64,000 nt of DNA. Origin: Pelobates cultripes. Its lineage: Eukaryota; Chordata; Amphibia; Anura; Pelobatidae. Position 1 is the first letter of the stretch; each line of letters begins with the position of its first letter. A program made the translations under genes and the position numbers. Shown in pieces: positions 42,028 to 54,524 of this stretch. A model generated the notes under the pieces. That model was not told where the DNA came from, searched no databases, and worked only from the letters and a program-made list of their open reading frames with translations. The stretch lies in assembly GCA_933207985.1 (NCBI GenBank), contig OW240915.1:123940998-124004997 (forward strand), given 5' to 3'.

Positions 42028-42934
42028 AAGACCAGTGTGTGCCATTAAACTTTCTGTTCCTGTTTGACCCTCAACACGTAGTCTTGTCTCGTGATTGGAT
42101 GGGAACTGCTATAATCACACTTGGGATTGCTATACTTTGTATACTCCCCTGGGTCCTAATCACTTAGCTCTTTTAAGAGCTGTTCCTGTTAAGCTCTCCT
42201 GGAGGAGAGGTCTCTCCCACACGGCCATGGATGTCAGAGGTTGATCCAGGGTGGAAGGAAGATGGCGAGATTCCAGTTAAACTATGGTGGTTGTGGAGTC
42301 TGCGGTGTCCGGTGCGGTGCCTATGGTCCTCTGTGTCAGCTAGGAAGCATCCATTAAAGGGACTCTCCAGTGCCAGGAAAACAATCTGTTTTCCTGGCAC
42401 TGCAGGTCCCCTCTCTCCCACCTCCCATCCCCGGTTGCTGAAGTGGTGAAAACCCCTTCAGTGACTTACCAGAGGCAGCGACGAGGTCCCTCGTCACTGC
42501 TTCTTCCTCCACCCACGCTCCTCCTCTTCATCACATCAGCCGGCGGGGGAGACTGATCACGCCCACTGGCGGGGGAGACCTAATGCGCATGCGCGGCAAT
42601 GCCGCGCCCGCGCATTAGACCTCCCTATAGAAAAGCATTGAAAATGCTTTTCAATGCTTTCCTATGGGGATTTTAGCGACGCTGGAGTTCCTAACATAGC
42701 GTGAGGACATCCAGCGACGCTATAGTACAGATAATCTAGTAGACAGCCACTAGAGGTGGAGTTAACCCTGCAAAGTAATTATTGCAGTGTATAAAAACTG
42801 CAATAATTACACCTGCAGGGTTAAGGGTAGTGGGAGTTGGCACCCAGGCCACTCCAATGGGCAGAAGTGGTCTGGGTGCCTGGAGTGTCCTTTTAATGGA
42901 GGTACGCAGTCGGGGTGCCAGGTGATCCGTTACA
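42028..42934 (+). mobile_element. LTR of family A (copy 4), U3 missing
   Basis: From GACCAGTGTGTGCCATTAAA it follows the promoter-proximal and U5 part of the family: CAACACGTAG, TCGTGATTGG, TCTTTTAAGAGCTG, TGTCAGCTAGGAAGCAT and the end TGATCCGTTACA. The upstream U3 half seen in the complete copies is absent. A T2-like MITE splits it at 42354-42896. Confidence 0.75.
42354..42896. mobile_element. T2-like MITE (variant) inside LTR copy 4
   Basis: TTAA borders on both sides; left end TTAAAGGGACTCTCCAG and right end CTGGAGTGTCCTTTTAA. This is a distinct subfamily (CTCCAG instead of CTATAG). It has a central AAAGCATTGAAAATGCTTTT hairpin and a TGCAATAATTA-type hairpin. It separates LTR sequence that is continuous in other copies. 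Confidence 0.8.
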
Positions 42935-43377
42935 CTCTATATACTGGGTTTTTTTTGTATTTACGGTAGAAGTAAATTACTTTTTTGTAAAGTAGAATCT
43001 GTTTGGCAAAATTCATTTTTTGACATTGCATGGTTGTTTTTATCTCCTACCCTACCCCTCCCAGTAGTACATAAATTATTCTGTTACCTCTTTATTCCAC
43101 CCAGCCTCACTATATGCAACTGGAGCTATAACCTCTATTTTAACGAAACACTGTAACAGCCACCCTAACTTTTGTTTACTTTATACTATTCCTTTCCAGA
43201 TCATTGGAATCTTCCCTAATTAAACATTACTTTTTTTTTCTGCCAAATTCTCTCAAAGGATATTACTTTCAAATTTTCCCCTGCTCTTTTTTAAAGTACT
43301 CATCATAGCCTTTAGATTATAGCCCACACTGCATAATCTTTCCGAATGATTCAATAATGCCAGAAAAACATTTCAAT
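42935..43377. other. No recognised gene
   Basis: AT-rich with pyrimidine runs; no frame, terminal repeat or motif recognised. Confidence 0.4.
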
Positions 43378-43642
43378 TTAAAGGGACACTGTAGGCAACC
43401 AGACCATGTCAGCTAATTGTAGTAGTCTGTGACCCTTTAGCACTTAGTGCTGCAATGTAAAACATTGCAGTTCCAGAGAACTACAATGTTTATATTGCAG
43501 CTCTAAGTCTGCCATCTGTGGCTAACAGCCAATAGAGGTATTCCAGAATCTAAAACTTTTGGTCCATTATCTGACGCTGACGTCCTCATGGTCCTCCAGC
43601 GTCAGATTTTCCCCATAGGAAAGCATTGTATAAGGCTTTCCT
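43378..43642. mobile_element. T2-like MITE, left half
   Basis: Starts TTAAAGGGACACTGTAGGC and contains the GACGCTGACGTCC...CAGCGTC hairpin. At about 43642 it passes into an unrelated repeat, so its right half has been lost or replaced. Confidence 0.65.
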
Positions 43643-43900
43643 CTGATCTGGCACAAAATCGCAGCACTGGAGAGCCAGCCATCGCTGACCTCCAGTCTCA
43701 CGCACTCCCGCTGCCCAAGCCCAGGCTCCTGTCCTCTCACTGCCCACAACCGGGTTTCTGTTTTCGTTGCTCTGTTTACATATCTCTCAAACTGTCTCAC
43801 TTAGCCTTTTCGCCACACGGCATTCTCAGTTCGGCCTCTTCCTTATCCTGCTCCACCTCCTCCCGCCTGTCAGCGTGACGACCTTACGTCATGACGCTGT
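43643..43900. repeat. Repeat R, shared with 56265-56530
   Basis: From TGATCTGGCAC to CTTACGTCATGACG it is the reverse complement of the centre of the foldback repeat at 56015-58065 (for example CCCGGTTGTGGGC, AGGATAAGG, CTGACAGG.GGGAGGA). Short open frames here are not conserved between copies. Confidence 0.7.
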
Positions 43901-44416
43901 GCCCTTCTGCCAAGTGATAGGTTTTATTGACACTTTCCTCAAGTAGGGTCTCTGACCTGAATGGAATCTTACTAAAAAGGTAAACGGCTTGATCTTTTGC
44001 CTGTTCTCAGTGTTTTAAACTCCTGGTTTTGTTTAATGAATATAAGTAAGATTTACCATAATCAAAAGGGTAATCTAGATGTGGAGCCCTTGATATCCTC
44101 TACATCTCAAGTATGGGCCCCAAGGATGACAAAAATGATTATCTTAGATAGTGGGAACCTGCTGGCTTTTTACTTTTTTTTATTCTGTTTATTAAATTGT
44201 TTTCTTTATATGACATGTACAAATAACATACAATTCAACAATTCAGTTCATTTCAATTAGATTAGGACTATAAATTAAACATATATCAGGCATATAAGTA
44301 CAAACATTTATCAAATAACATATATAGCATTACGTGTGTCTCACAGTGGATCGGCGCATGGGCGTCAGCAGGAATTTTTTTTGTATTCCTGACACTATAG
44401 TGTTCCTTTAAGCAAA
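43901..44416. other. Unassigned, ending in a T2-like MITE end
   Basis: The first 440 bp contain no recognised gene. From about 44340 to 44411 a MITE right end is present (CCTGACACTATAGTGTTCCTTTAA); its left part is missing. Confidence 0.5.
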
Positions 44417-44999
44417 TTAAAGGAACATTCTGGTTACCATAACAACTTCATCTAAATGAAACTGCTATGATGCAAGGAGGCCCCTGGGCACTCTCTTTCC
44501 TTTAATGGGTTAAACTACTCTCACATGGTTTAAGCCCAAAGGTTTCCTCCTGCTCCAGATCGCTCAGTGGTTTTCGGCTTTTGAAAGAGAGTGTCAGGAA
44601 GTGCAGTTTCACGTCAGGCATGGGTGCCGCTGATTGGCTAGAGTGGTCAGCTGATGCTCTAAGCCAATCGCTAGTTCCCAGCTTATAAAAAAAAAAGTTT
44701 TACTTTTTTATGAATGGGGATCTAGGTATTGGCTTAGAGTGCCAGCTACCAATCTGCTGCACCCCTACTAGTGGCACTCTGTGCTTCCTGACACTCCGTA
44801 AATGAAAGTGAACACATTAACACTGATATGGGTTTTTACCTGGGGAGATGAGAAGGTCCAAAGTTTTCCTGCCAGGCCCAGGGACCAAAGCCTTGTGATG
44901 GAGTGTCCAGAATTAAGCAGAGGGATCACATCACTTGTCCTTGGAGCAATCTTCTTCTCTTCTCCTTCATTTGGCAAAGTCAATTATGACACTGTGTTC
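44417..44999. mobile_element. Second MITE start and imperfect hairpin
   Basis: TTAAAGGAACATTCTGGTTACC at 44417 is a TTAA-type left end of another subfamily. GAGTGTCAGGAAG (44590) and CTTCCTGACACTC (44783) are complementary and enclose a tract with TGATTGGCTA and AAGCCAATC. The matching right end was not found before the minisatellite. Confidence 0.45.
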
Positions 45000-45689
45000 T
45001 CTTCTCCTTGGCTCCTTCACCTTTCTGCTACTTTTGCTTCCTTCTGCTCCTTATGACCCTTCCTGCTCATTCTCCTACTTTACCCTTGTGCTCCTTCTGC
45101 CCCTTGCAGACCCTTCCTGCTACTTGCAGACCTTTCCTGCTCCTTCTGCCCCTTGCTGACTCTTTATGCGCCTTCTCATACTTTACCTTTGTGCTCCTTC
45201 TGTCCATTTCTACTCCTTGCTGCTCCTTCTGTCCATTTCTGCTCCTTCTCCTACATTACCTTTGTGCTCCTTTGGATTATTTCTGCTCCTTTACCTTTGT
45301 GCTCCTTCTGTTCCTTTCTGCTTATTTCTGTTGCCTTCTTCTCCTTCTCCTACTTTACCTCTGTGCTCCTTCTGACTCTTCCAGCTCATTACTGACCCTT
45401 TCCGCTCCTTGATGTCCCTTCCTGCTACTTGCAGACCCTTCCTGCTCATTTTGTTCCTTTCTGCTCCTTCTGCCCCTTCCAGCTCCTTGCTGACTCTTTA
45501 TGCGCCTTCTCATACTTTACCTTTGTGCTCCTTCTGTTTCTTTCTGCTTCTTGCTGCCCCGCTGGGCTCTTTGCAGCCCTTTCTCCTACTTTACCATTGT
45601 GCTCCTACTAATTATTTCTGCTCCTTTACCTTTGTGCTTCTTCTGCCCCTTCCAGCTCCTTGCTGACACTTTCTGTCCCTTTGTGCTCC
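45000..45689. repeat. Pyrimidine-rich minisatellite
   Basis: Diverged units of roughly 40-60 bp built from CTTTACCTTTGTGCTCCTTCTG, TTTCTGCTCCTT and GCTGACTCTTTATGCGCC (the last at 45150 and 45490). Several overlapping plus-strand open frames (Leu/Cys/Ser/Pro-rich) come from this repeat and are not treated as genes. Confidence 0.85.
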
Positions 45690-46124
45690 TTAAGGGGACA
45701 CTATAGTCACCAGAACTTACAGCTTAATGTAGTTGTTCTGGTGAGTATAATCATTACCTTCATGCATTTTCATGCAAACACTGGCTTTTCAGAGGAAAGA
45801 GTGTTTACATTGCCCCCTAGGGAAACCTCCAAGTGGCCACTCCTCAGATGGCCACTGGAGGTGCCTCCTGGCTCAGTGCTGCACAGTAGGCAGCAATACC
45901 GCTCTGCATTGAGACGCTGAATTTCCTCATAGAGATGCATTGATTAAAATGCGGGGCAGGGCCAGCGCCGGCAGACCCGCGCTGCACTGGAAATAAGGTG
46001 AGTTTTATTTATATTTAAGTGGGCCATAAGGAGGGCGGGGGAGCCAAGCCACAAAAATGGTGGGTTTTGCACTATAGGGTCAGTAATATATGTTTGTGTT
46101 CCTGACCCTATAGTGTTCCTTTAA
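45690..46124. mobile_element. T2-like MITE, CACTATAGTCACC subfamily
   Basis: Left end TTAAGGGGACACTATAGTCACC and right end GACCCTATAGTGTTCCTTTAA, with TTAA on both sides. The CCAGAAC...GTTCTGG hairpin follows the left end. Same subfamily as 60033-60602. Confidence 0.8.
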
Positions 46125-46137
46125 TGTCCCTTCCTTC

Positions 46138-46311
46138 TCCTTTCTGATCAGTAGGCTGCCCCAATCCCTTACTTACCGGATCTGTAGGCTGCCCCCTCAT
46201 CCCTCACTTACGTGATCTGTAGGCTGCCCCCCCCAACCCTCACTTACCTGATCTGTAGGCTGCTCCCCCAACCCTCACTTACCTGATCTGTAGGCTGTAA
46301 TTTCTTAAACA
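46138..46311. repeat. Tandem repeat, about 40-bp unit
   Basis: About five units of GATCTGTAGGCTGCCCCC followed by TCACTTACC. Confidence 0.85.
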
Positions 46312-49300
46312 GATCTTTCATCTCTACATTGTCTTGTTCATTGATATATTTTGAGTGTTTATTAATTGCCAAATTCATTCAGGATTGAAATAACTTATTT
46401 ATTATATTTTTCCATATTGGGACGTTTTTAGTTTTTCAGTTTCTGGTCATTAGAATTTTAAAAGCTACAAAACAATGTATAATGCAATTTCTTTCCTTCT
46501 TTTTGAACTTAGGCCGTCTCAAATGTAATAAGGCTACCTCTGGCACAATTCTAAGACTATAGTCTATCATTTTATATATAAGAACAAAAATCTTTTCCCA
46601 TTGCTTCTTTATTTCAGTACAGCTCCACCAAATATGTATGTATGAACCTCTACTCTTTTCACACCTCCAGAAAAAAAAATCACTTGACAAAGTAAACATT
46701 CTAGCTATCCTTGAAGGTACCAGATACCACTTGTTGATATGTTTATATTGAGTCTCCTGCAAGCTTATACCATGGATAGCTTTCCTTGTCTCTAGTAATG
46801 ATTTATACCATTCTATATATGTAATTTGAATATTTAATTTGTTTTCCCATTTTACTAAAGCATTAATTTAATCCTCATTTTTATTTATTTTTATCATACT
46901 CCATGCTTTGGAGAGAACGTTATAAACTTTATTTTGGTTAAACATGCCCCATAAATCCTAATTTATTCCTGTTTTACTAAACCTTAAATGTTGCATCAAT
47001 CTATACTTTACATTTAGGTAGGTAAAAAGCTCAGATGAAGTGAGATTAAAAACTTTTGTTAAATCTAAAAACTGATTTTTAGTATTTTCTTTTAGGTGGT
47101 CTATAGTTGTAATATCTTTTCCAGTTTGTTAAGACAACATTTTCCAAATTTCCTCCAATGGCATAAAGCTAAAAATATTTACCTTAAGATCTAGAACGTA
47201 ACAGAATCCCAAATCTCAAGTCTTAAAATATAATTTTCAATATGAAGTAGGGGTGTATGATAAATATTCCATATTATTTGAAATACATTAGATTAATTCA
47301 GACTATTCATTTCCATCACATACAAGTTTTTGTTAAGTTCAGTCTCCAGCTGAAGAGAATATATTTATCTGTACTTGCAAAATAGCTATACTTAATATTA
47401 GGGACATTTAGACAACCTTTCTCTTTTTTTCTAGAAAGCAATGGAAGATTTCATCTTGGTTGTTTCCCCTTCCAAATATATGGATTAAAACTCATTTGAA
47501 TAATCTTCAACCAACTATCTGGAAATTTGAGAGGGAACATTTGAAATAAATATAGCCATTTTGGTTATGGATATGAGTTAATGATATTTGCTCTGCCTAT
47601 CCACGATACTTACACATTTTTCCAGTCTTTCAGGGTATGATTTGTGGCTTTTAATAATTTCAAAAAATGTGTTTCCATACAAATTTGATTTTAATTTTTT
47701 TGCCATCTTCACTCCTAGATAGTTTATTACTTTTTTAGACCATACAAAGCCATATTTGGTTTTAATTGCATTTTTTTTTAATCTCTGTTAAATTACAGCC
47801 CATAATAATTGATTTCTCTATGTTAATCTTAAAATTAGAAGCTTCAGAATATTCAGTAAACTCTACCATTAAATGTTCCAATGACTTAATGGGATCTGCT
47901 AGTGTGATGGCTTTCTGTTCACAAGCGCAAACTATACAACTTGAAGGAGCTGGAGCAAGGAGGAATGAGCAAAAATCCCAGTTGTAAGATGGGGCAAGCT
48001 CAGAGAATTATCCAAAGCGACTTGGAGCGGTGATTGCTGCAAAAGGTGGCTCTACAAAATATTCAAAGTTGTGGGCATGTTCTGTAAATTAAATGATGCA
48101 AATCCTCAAACAATCCATGTTAATTCCAGGTTGTGAGGCAACAAAACACAAAAAATGGCAAGGGGGTGAATACTTTTGCAAGGCACTGTATATAATGATC
48201 TGAAATAAATAATTTCCTTAGAGTGTAAGCCAAAGGACATAAATTGTATTATCAATATTAACCTCATAATTACAAGATTTGCTATATTCGGCTACTGTTT
48301 CAATTACAGCTGGGATAGATCCTTAGGGATTCATCAGGGTCAGTAGGGCGTCATCTGCAAACAAGGTAAATTTATGTTCAACCGAACCGATTTTAATTCC
48401 CTGTACCTCTGTTGAGTGTCTGATTAAGGCTGCTAAAGGTTCTAGTGTCATAATATAGAGCATTGGTGCTAAAGGGCAGCCTTGTCAAGTTCCATTTGTG
48501 ATATTAACGTTTTCCCACATCGTCCCTGGGCCAATTACTTTTGCAGATGGGTTGGAGTACAGTATTTTGATTACTATCTCTAAATAAACCCACCAAACAA
48601 ATTTTTTGTATGACAAGATGCATAAACTTCCAATTCACCCTATCAAAAGGCCTTTTTGGTTGCTTTGATATTTTTCCGATCGACTCCATGGATGAGATTA
48701 AGGAGTTTACGTATATTATCTGGAGCACCTTTGGCCCTGACGAGCCCAGATTTATCTCAGTGTATTAAATACCATATTACCTGCTTTAATCTATTTGCAA
48801 GTATCTTTGAATACATTTTAACATCAAGGTTTATTAGAGAAATCAGTCTATAGTTAGAAGTTATAGTTAAATCCTTGCCTTCTTTTGGAATTGGGAGAAT
48901 AAAGGCTTGTAAGGCTTCTTCAGGTAATTTATGCATTGTTGGAAAAATAGAAAAAAAAAACTCAAAAAGCAAGGGAGCTACTATGGGTTGAAGTTTTTGA
49001 AAGAAAATAGCAGTATATCCATCTGGACCTGGTGCCTTATTTAGTTTAAGATTTGTGTTCTTGTAACTTCTGTTACCTCTTCTATTGAGATTGGCTGATT
49101 TAATACTTCTAGGTCTTCCTCACTGATCTTTGGTAATTTCAACTTCTGAAGAAAGGAAATAATTTAATGGCTTGAAATGTTTTTTTTGTTTTTTTTTTAA
49201 TTGTATAGATTGTAGTAATCTCTAAATGCCTTTGAGGAGATAAAAATGTCTCATCTTTTACTATAATTATTTTGATAATTTCAGCTTTCCATTTGAATTT

Positions 49301-50880
49301 GTTAAAGATTTACCTATTCTGTTATTATTGTAATAACAATTCTGTTTTAGTCTTAAATTATTTGAAAATATTAACAAAAATATTTTATCATTAATCTGTT
49401 GTCTTATTTCATTAAGTATTTTATCATCCACATTGTTGTTAGGTTTATTCTCTAAATTTGACAATGTTACATAAAGCTGTTGAAGGTTATCAGTTTGTTT
49501 TTTTTTTGTTTTTTTTTTATGAGCTTCTCTTTTAATACATAGGTCTCTCATTATACATTTGAACATTGGCCAAAGTGTTAAGTCCGTTACCGCTCCACTG
49601 TCATTAATTTCTATAGCTTTTTGTGCCTCCTTCAAAATGTGTGTTTTTATTGTTTCATTTAATCGCCATATGGATCTAAATTTATATTCAATAATGTTTA
49701 TCTCCATAATTAAAGGAGCATGGGCTGACCATGTTATTGGGTCAATATTAATTTTTATTAGAGGCAATGACTGATTTCTAGTCAAAAATAGATCAATTAA
49801 GGGAGTATGATTGGTGGGGGCTCCAATAGAAGCTATAATCCCTTTTTGATGGATTAAAAACCCTCCAAATCATATAACTCATTTTGCCATAGAAAACTCT
49901 GGAGTTTAGTAAAATTAGTGTCCAAGGATACATTATTTTTCTTTGTGTTATTCTTGTCCAATTTAGGTTCAACTATACTATTAAAATCTCCTCCCATTAT
50001 CAAGGAGCCCACAACAAACTTTTCCAATTTAGAATATAGGCTGTCAATAAAGTTAAAGGTTGCTTGGTTTGGAAAATATAAATTTATCAGGGTATGTTAA
50101 TATTTACTAATGTTAATATTTACTACAACTACCTGGTAATGCCCATTTGGATCATTATCTTGGTATAATAATTCAACTTTAAGTTTACCCGAAATTTTTT
50201 TTTTTTTGAAGCCCCTCTTTTTCTTTTACTTTTTGAACTTTGCTGAGATAATCATTGGAAATCTAGTAAATTTCCACAACTGTTTAGGATCCTCAATCCA
50301 GTGTGTCTCCTGGATAAAGGCCACATTGATATTCTGCTCTTGCATTAAATTATACAAACATCCCCTTTTGTATGTAGAATTCAGGCCCTTTGTATTGATG
50401 GCAAGAAATATCAAAGACATATGTATAGTTTGATTATGCCATTTCCGACCCCCTTGTTTTACTTTCCAATACTTTCCCTGTGTCCATTCACACTTTGTTT
50501 CGTCTTGGACTCAGATAAAACACCATTCATTCGACTAATAAAACAAATAATAATAAAAAAAAAAAAGGTCTATCCATCCTGCCTGGTTTTTCCTGTGACT
50601 ACCGCAGGATTTGGAGTACTTTCAGGGAGAGAGAGAGAAGGAAGAGGAAAATCTTCAAATCAATCTGAAACTCTTCTGTCCTTAATATCTCTCCTTATTT
50701 ATTACTCTGGATTAACCAAAGAATTTATCAGACAGGAGGAGGGGAAAGAGTAAAAAAATAAATAAAAATAATTATATATATAAATAAAATAAACTATCCT
50801 TAATTATTGCCTCTAAGACTCAGAATATTCAGTAAAGCGAAGATGGACAGACTAGTCTGGCCTGTTAGAGTGGGGGAAAA
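46312..50880 (-). pseudogene. L1-type LINE ORF2, minus strand, decayed
   Basis: Read from the right: endonuclease start NTKGLNSTYKRGCLYNLMQE and VAFIQETHW (50226-50420); middle region (49267-49785, WSAHAPLIMEINI); reverse transcriptase pieces AFILPIPKEGKDLTITSNYR (48757-48972), RPFDRVNWKFM (near 48630) and the catalytic FADD (48350-48361, in FTLFADDALLTL); and the C-terminus INKWYLVPSRIARMF with IHIWWSC (46436-46762). Stops and frameshifts are many. A Tc1 end piece at 47893-48192 splits it. The same L1 segment (VEFTEYSEASN-like and AVIETVAEYSKSCN-like) lies on both sides of that piece, so two L1 copies may meet here. Confidence 0.85.
47893..48192 (+). mobile_element. Tc1-like element, 3' end fragment in L1
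   Basis: Reads QLEGAGARRNEQKSQL, PKRLGAVIAAKGGSTKYS, then the tail and terminal repeat GGGGGTGAATACTTTTGCAA and GGCACTGTA next to TA. This is the C-terminus and right end of another Tc1 family; the rest is missing. Confidence 0.8.
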
Positions 50881-52468
50881 AAAAATTGGATAATGGACAG
50901 AGATTTGTTCTTTGGGGTTCTATCCAGTTGAATAGTGGGCTATCACACAGATCTCTACTAGTAAAAAAAAGCCCCCATAAAGACTTCAAAAATAAACGGA
51001 TACAAATAGGAATAAGAGATCCTACACGTACTAGGTCGTCTGTGAGATTGCTTGATACAGTGTATATATCACTTGGTTATTTAGGAAAAAATCCACAGAA
51101 AAGCCGCACGAGCATCTAGATACTGAATCCCAGTGGAACGCACGCAAAGGTTAATTTATCTTTTCCCTAACATCGAGACCTCCCAGCTGGCAGGAAGTAG
51201 GTTTAATTCACTAAATTCTGTAGATTCCTAAGGACCCTATATTTGCTCCACTCCAATGCACTTTTGTGAGGGTATTTTATTTTGTTTTACAATAAATTTC
51301 TACATTCTAAATGGAGAGCACTAGGACTGTTTGTTCTATATTGCAGATCACAGAGAAGATCCTATCACTATAGATATGTGTCTGTGATCCAAGAGTGACT
51401 GTTATATCATCATACTTTGGGAAACAGGTATTCCTGTATCAGACTTCCTAATACCACATTCTGGTTATATTATAACAGCTTTTGATACAATACAGTTTCT
51501 GTTACTCCTCTATAACAGCAGTGCATCGTGTTAGCTGTAACATTATTGCGAATAGACTTTGCGGAACTGTACCTCACAAACTCTTTATCTATAGACATTT
51601 TACTGGACAATATTCATTATAACACTATGTTCAATAATGCTAACACTCAGGCTATATGTGAGTGGACTTTATTTTGAAATCCTTTTACCAACTCACTGCT
51701 TAGTCAGCAGGCCCCTTTTTTTTGCAGATTTTGGGCAGACTAGATGGACCGAATGGTTCTTATCTGCCGTCACATTCTATGTTTCTATGTTTCTATGTTT
51801 CTGACTGTTTTCTGACTGTTGTCTTTGTCTGTATTAACCTATGTAGATTTGCAGATTTTGGGCAGACTAGATGGACCGAATGGTTCTTATCTGCCGTCAC
51901 ATTCTATGTTTCTATGTTTCTGACTGTTGTCTTTGTCTGTATTAACCTATGTAGATTAGTAGGGGGAACATCTTTTTTGACGTACAGATCTAGCCCAAGG
52001 TGCTCTGTTTGCACTTTCAGAAATATATGTAAGTTCTTGGCATTATTTACATATTAGTGGTTTTGGGTCCACCATAAGGGTGGATTTTTTCCTAAATAAC
52101 CAAGTGATATATACACTGTATCAAGAAATCTCAAAGGCGACCTCATGGTACGTGTAGGACCTCTTATTCCTATTTGTATTCAGAATATTAAATACATGGT
52201 TTTATCGTGATTTCTTTTAATTCTATTCTAATTCTCTCTACTTTTCCCCTCAGCCAACCAAAAACCTTTTAAATCTACCAAAAAAAAAAAAAAACAATGA
52301 GGAGGAAGATAACGTTCACCTCAAAATATGTGCCACTGACCTTAGTTAGTCCTTTCTCAAAGTATAGTAAGGATTTTACCTTATCCTATAATCTGTTTCC
52401 AATCAAATTAAAAATCTTGGTCATCTTATATTAATACATTCCCTATCAGGGAATGTTTTTATAATACA
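50881..52468. repeat. Inverted repeat with CR1 3' tails between its arms
   Basis: The arm 50993-51103 (GATACAGTGTATATATCACT, TGGTTATTTAGGAAAAAATC) is the reverse complement of 52069-52188, with small differences. Between them lies a CR1-like LINE 3' tail, TTTTGGGCAGACTAGATGG and TTCTATGTTTCTATG, present twice (51722-51800 and 51848-51935). No reading frame is credible. The arms could be terminal repeats of a foldback or PLE-type element, which I cannot name. Confidence 0.6.
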
Positions 52469-52473
52469 GTTCC

Positions 52474-53455
52474 TGTGACAAAACCCCTGTTTTATGGATA
52501 CCAGTGCCCTTTTCGTATGCTGTTTGTGCATTTAGCACTATTTATTCCCTCTTATTTCGTTTACCGAACAAACCGACGAACAGGCGGACCACCCGCAAGT
52601 GGAGTGTGCAGCCTGTTAACCTCCCAGAAGCTGTGGTTAACCGCAGCTTAATAGACGAACGGCTGGGTGGTCGCCGTTCGTATGAACGAACACGTGGCGG
52701 CGGCCATCTTAAACTGTCGAACGCCCAGTGCAGTTTTGTCATCGACCGCATGGAACTGTTTTCGGTCACTCTTTCACACGAACACCGCTGGGACTTCCAA
52801 ACTTCCATCCCTTAGTTTCTGTTCATACGAACACAGCGTCGTTCAGTACATTAAAAACTCATGAACTAGACCGACCCTGATAGCTAAGAGCTTATTCTAG
52901 ACAGATGTATGCCGAACGGTCGGTGAAAACTCTAGCTCCATGGCGATTTGACTGTGTTCATAGGATCTGAGCGCTTTTCGGATATATTGAGCGCTCAGAT
53001 CCAAGCTATCTGGGGATATGTCGAATATGGGGGTTCAGTTATGTGAAAGAGGAGTTATGTATTTTAATGTGTTTTGTTACATTTATAATTTGGAAATATT
53101 TTCTGTACCTGGAGATAATTAAGTTTACTATGGCCACTTAACCCAATTATCTCCAGGATAGAGAGGAGGCATTTTACAGTTTGTGGGAGTGTATCACATT
53201 GTACTGTATGTTGATTGGTTACTGTAAATTGTGCCCCAGTCCTCCACAAGGTCCATGTGGGAGTAACCCTTGCTGGAGGACCTGTATAAAAGGCCAAGCT
53301 GTGGAAATCATTAAACAGATCATTTTACCCCTTCATGAAGTCTTGGCTCATGTTTGGGGGATTGGGAGCTGTAATTCACTACACCTTCTGCTACACTTGG
53401 ATTTCGGGAGATTCTGCACGGATATACTCAGCTAGAGTATAGGGGATCCGTTACA
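52474..53455 (+). mobile_element. Solo LTR, family A (copy 5)
   Basis: Begins TGTGACAAAACC and ends GGATCCGTTACA, flanked by GTTCC on both sides (52469-52473, 53456-53460), a perfect 5-bp duplication. Contains GAACG repeats in the U3 part (52560-52860) and a TATA box CCTGTATAAAAGGC near 53280. No internal region, so it is a recombined solo LTR. Confidence 0.85.
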
Positions 53456-53486
53456 GTTCCTATTAATCTTTACTACTAATCGTGCT

Positions 53487-54519
53487 TGTAACGGAACTAC
53501 CCTTACTCAAACCGAGTACCTTCCGTTGGACACTTCCTAGCCGAGGACCACAAGCACCGCACTGGACACCACAACCACCGCAGACTCCACAACTGCCGTT
53601 GCTTAACTGGAGTCTCGTCGTCTTCTGTCCACCCTGGATCGGCCGCTGTCCTCCAGGACCGTGTGGGGAAGACCTCTCCTCCAGGAGAGCGTATCAGGAA
53701 CGAGCTCTTAAAAGAGCTAAGTGATTAAAGCTCAAGGGACTATGCAGAGCATAGCAATCCACTGTGTGATTATAGCAGTTCCCTCCAATAACGAGACGAG
53801 GCTACATTTTGAGCGTTTATTCCAGTTTATATGCAAGTTTCCCAGCAAGGTTACCACCCACGTGGACCTTGTGGGGCACTGGAACTGTAAATGTAACAAC
53901 CAATAAAATAAAGGCACATGGATAAGCACACCCACTTTTTACAATGAGAATCCTCCCCTCTGCTTAGGAGATAATTGAGTTAATTACTGTATCAACTCAA
54001 TCACCAAGCTAAAGAAACATACTTTTATGCCATTTTTGTAAGTTTGTGAGTTTACATGCGATAATCAATAAAACTTATATTTTTATAACCAGCATAATTT
54101 GGGGACAAGCATATCCAAAATTCACTTGAACCGGTTAAGTGGTTCAGGAGATAGGTGGAAGTCATATTTTGACAGAGAAGGGAACAAAGCAGCCAGTTCC
54201 AACTGGTTTGGCAGTGTCTCTGGAACAACGCCCTGCTGGAGAACAATGGGACAGGGGGAGGGGGATGAGGCACACCTTCCCATTGATTCAAAGGGGCAGA
54301 AAAAGTGTCCCAAAAGTTTCAATATGTCCATACACTGTTTTTAAAGGGCCAGCACTAGTCCAAATAAAAGTCCAAGAGACCAAGAAATGGTTTTAAAGGG
54401 CCATACACCCCAGGGCCATAGTCATGTGGCAAGAGGCTGGTAAGCAGGCTTCTCCATAAGCCAGGGGAGCAGAGCAGTTTGGCACATAGAAAGCCAGTGG
54501 CAAATGGCAGTTTGTCACA
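53487..54519 (-). mobile_element. Solo LTR, family A (copy 6), opposite strand
   Basis: In plus-strand view it starts TGTAACGGA and ends TTTGTCACA, the reverse complement of the family's ends, flanked by GTGCT on both sides (53482-53486, 54520-54524). Matches the other copies through CTTAAAAGAGCT and TAGCAATCC. Its distal U3 part (54060-54519) is not shared with copy 5, which suggests a U3 variant. Confidence 0.85.
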
Positions 54520-54524
54520 GTGCT

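Noticed and set aside
45008..45706. Several overlapping Leu/Cys/Ser/Pro-rich frames
   Set aside because: Produced by a pyrimidine-rich minisatellite with no stop codons; open in several frames at once.
52504..52815. Frames of 88-103 codons on both strands in LTR copy 5
   Set aside because: They overlap on opposite strands inside LTR U3 sequence and are not conserved in the other LTR copies.
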